Origin: Calamus simplicifolius
Lineage: Eukaryota > Streptophyta > Magnoliopsida > Arecales > Arecaceae
Assembly: GCA_900491605.1 (NCBI GenBank)
Contig: UESW01004233.1
Coordinates: 468,772-532,771 of the forward strand
Direction: 5' to 3'
DNA length: 64,000 nucleotides
Both the position numbers and the translations under genes were made by a program. Of this stretch, positions 62,150 through 64,000 are shown piece by piece (position 1 is the stretch's first letter; each line of letters opens with the position of its first letter). The notes under the pieces are model-generated. The model had not been told where the DNA came from, did no database searches, and was given only the letters and a program-made list of their open reading frames with translations.

Positions 62150-64000
62150 AAAACTAAAGGTGTTAGGAGATTACATACCATAACAATAAGTATAAAATGG
62201 CTATACCACAATAAATCCATTTATTTCATTAGTAGATAGATAGGCATCAGACCATAACCCTCAATTCATACCAACATCTTGTGTCAAAAGCTTAATTTGC
62301 CTAACAAGACTCTAGCTACCTAGCCAAGCTTGCTGTTGGTAGGACAAAAACTAGCTATAGCTGTTTTAACTCTTGATTAGGTAAGATCTTAATTCTTAGG
62401 GGGGACAAAAAAAAAAAAAAGGAAGTTATTGCACAACTAAAAAAAAGTGCTAGCAAGATAACTTTGTCATCTCTTGCATGTGCAGTGCAACACGTAGAAT
62501 AAATGCAACCAAAAAATTATGGAAATGGTAATAGAGGTTAATCTAAATCTTCAATTGAATCAGGAAACAGAATGTAAGTTATGAGTAGACAATGATGTCA
62601 GCCCATTGAAAAGCTTTTAACAAAACTAAGACATAAATAATAGCTATAAAAAATATAGTAATTGCTCGTATTTGATATCAGCTAGTTATCTAATTAATAT
62701 TTCCCTGGATGAGGTATGGAACATGGTTACATTTTGTAGACTAAAAGCATATTTTTCTATTACTTTTCTTATTTTGTGACACTATTAAAGTCATCAATAA
62801 CAAAGAATGAAAGGAATAAAACAAGCAGCTGATTAATTTTGTTGAAAGATAGGGTAAAACTTAGAGAAACATGCGCATTTCGCCCCCCACTTGTCGGTAG
62901 CTGCAAAAGTGTTCTTTTCATCTGAAAAGAGGAAAAGTTGCTTTCTTAAATCAAAATATATTTCATCACTATTCCCAGTTGAAGATGCGAGGATCAAGCC
63001 GCCTGCACAAGTGAGAAACTATTCTTGAGGAATCTTCTCATGATTGAAATTAAAAATAATGCATTCATTGTCCCGGAAAATGCAGCTCCAATATTTTACG
63101 CAGAAAACATAAATAAAACTCCTTTATTTAAATGCAATTCTGCAGATTTAGTTACAGCTACCCACGTAATCATAAAAAGCTTTGCAGGTGGGTGAATTTG
63201 GTGGACCACACACGAGTTTACAGTCCAGTTCCCCTGGTGAGAATGCAAATCCGTATCCAAATTATTTGGGCTTGGATATCTAGATCCTTCCCCAATCATT
63301 CAACATAGGACTGAGTGTAAGCATATGAAAATAGGAATATTAAATGATTGCAAACCTACAGGATAGACGAAAAAGCTGGTGAGAAATCAAATAGAAGTGT
63401 TCATGCACCAACATAACGTACAAGATAATTATAAAAACACTGCATAACAATTTCTCAAGATTTTAGTTGCCGGTATCTTTGTTAGGATGGTAAGATCCAT
63501 GATCTTTAGATCCGGATCGTTTTAACTGTAAGATCTAGACTTGGACTGTAACATTCTTTTGAATTATATGATCTTCTTTCAATCATAAAATCCCAATATG
63601 GCATGTTATTCATACTAAAACAAATGAAACTACCGTTTCAAATCTCTATAAGATGTACTATGAGAATATATAATATTATAATAAGTAGACTTTTCATTTA
63701 CATGAATATTACTCTTTTACGACACCATCACCCAAGTGTTAGTGTTTTAGTTCAACAAATGTTTGGAATCTTCGGTAAACATTTCCTCATCAGAGAGGAT
63801 TTTAGATTAATATAACCATTGAAATTTAGATTTTAATTTAAAAAATCAGATAAAAACTAAATAGAATATACAATGAATCATGTTTAATATAAAGGATATA
63901 TATTTTATTGTTAGAGAAGAGCATATATCCCCATAATCTGATTTTTATTTTTATTATGAGAACATGATTCAAGACCTAACTTCGTGGTTGAGGAGATGAA
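62150..64000. other. AT-rich, probably single-copy host sequence, no gene supported
   Basis: Composition changes sharply at the LTR end. Open frames are short (up to 72 codons) and without recognised domains. No tRNA, rRNA or repeat array is seen. It may be intergenic or a long intron of the gene whose last exon is at 6853-7410, but nothing in the sequence ties it to that gene. Confidence 0.5.

Noticed and set aside
62150..64000. Upstream exons of the host gene or a tRNA gene in the right flank
   Set aside because: No frame, splice-site series or cloverleaf could be supported by eye.

Overview
This window is plant nuclear DNA made almost entirely of nested LTR retrotransposons. The GC-rich coding exon at 6853-7410 and the style of the repeats suggest a monocot with a repeat-rich genome, possibly a palm or relative. 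That taxonomic guess is an inference; no diagnostic host gene is complete here. The only convincing host coding sequence is one minus-strand 3'-terminal exon (6853-7410) of an unrecognised plant protein. Some low-copy-looking flank lies at 33449-33655 and 62150-64000.

Layout. 1-6600: a scrap heap of LTR fragments from at least two Gypsy-type families, plus a 1087-bp hAT-type DNA element (3506-4592, near-perfect 8-bp target duplication) and an inverted fragment of the same hAT family (178-508). 6853-7410: host exon. 7611-33443: element A, a minus-strand Ty3/Gypsy element of Tat type bounded by a perfect 5-bp duplication (GTTTC) and sitting in what looks like an intron of the host gene. Inside A's gag lies a plus-strand Ty1/Copia element of Sirevirus type (21492-32151), bounded by the perfect duplication ACACT. 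33656-35104 and 42653-43516: GC-rich repetitive sequence split by element C (35110-42647, minus strand, duplication GCTTC), an internally deleted Gypsy derivative that has lost nearly all of pol. 43517-62149: element B, a plus-strand Tat-type Gypsy element. B has a 1.6-kb tandem duplication of its LTR tail, primer site and gag, a 261-bp duplication next to an ambiguous base, and a decayed Copia LTR inside it.

How the parts work together. A and B share the order LTR - primer site - gag - protease - reverse transcriptase - RNase H - second RNase H - integrase. A long non-coding spacer follows, then antisense genes, then the polypurine tract and 3' LTR. The antisense genes are a spliced gene with a putative gypsy-type transposon domain and coiled coils, a small coiled-coil gene, and in A perhaps a third. 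Some have their own TATA-like boxes and AATAAA signals. All retroelement coding regions carry frameshifts or stops.

The most striking unexplained signal is in the satellite-like arrays of the LTRs and spacers. At least seven unrelated arrays, with periods from about 25 to 86 bp, each contain a short inverted repeat of the form (C)YCGG(Y) - 2 to 7 bases - (R)CCGR(G). Arm changes are often matched on both sides (CTCGGC/GCCGAG against CTTGGC/GCCAAG; CTCGG/CCGAG against ATCGG/CCGAT). This looks like constraint on base pairing or on a symmetric binding site.
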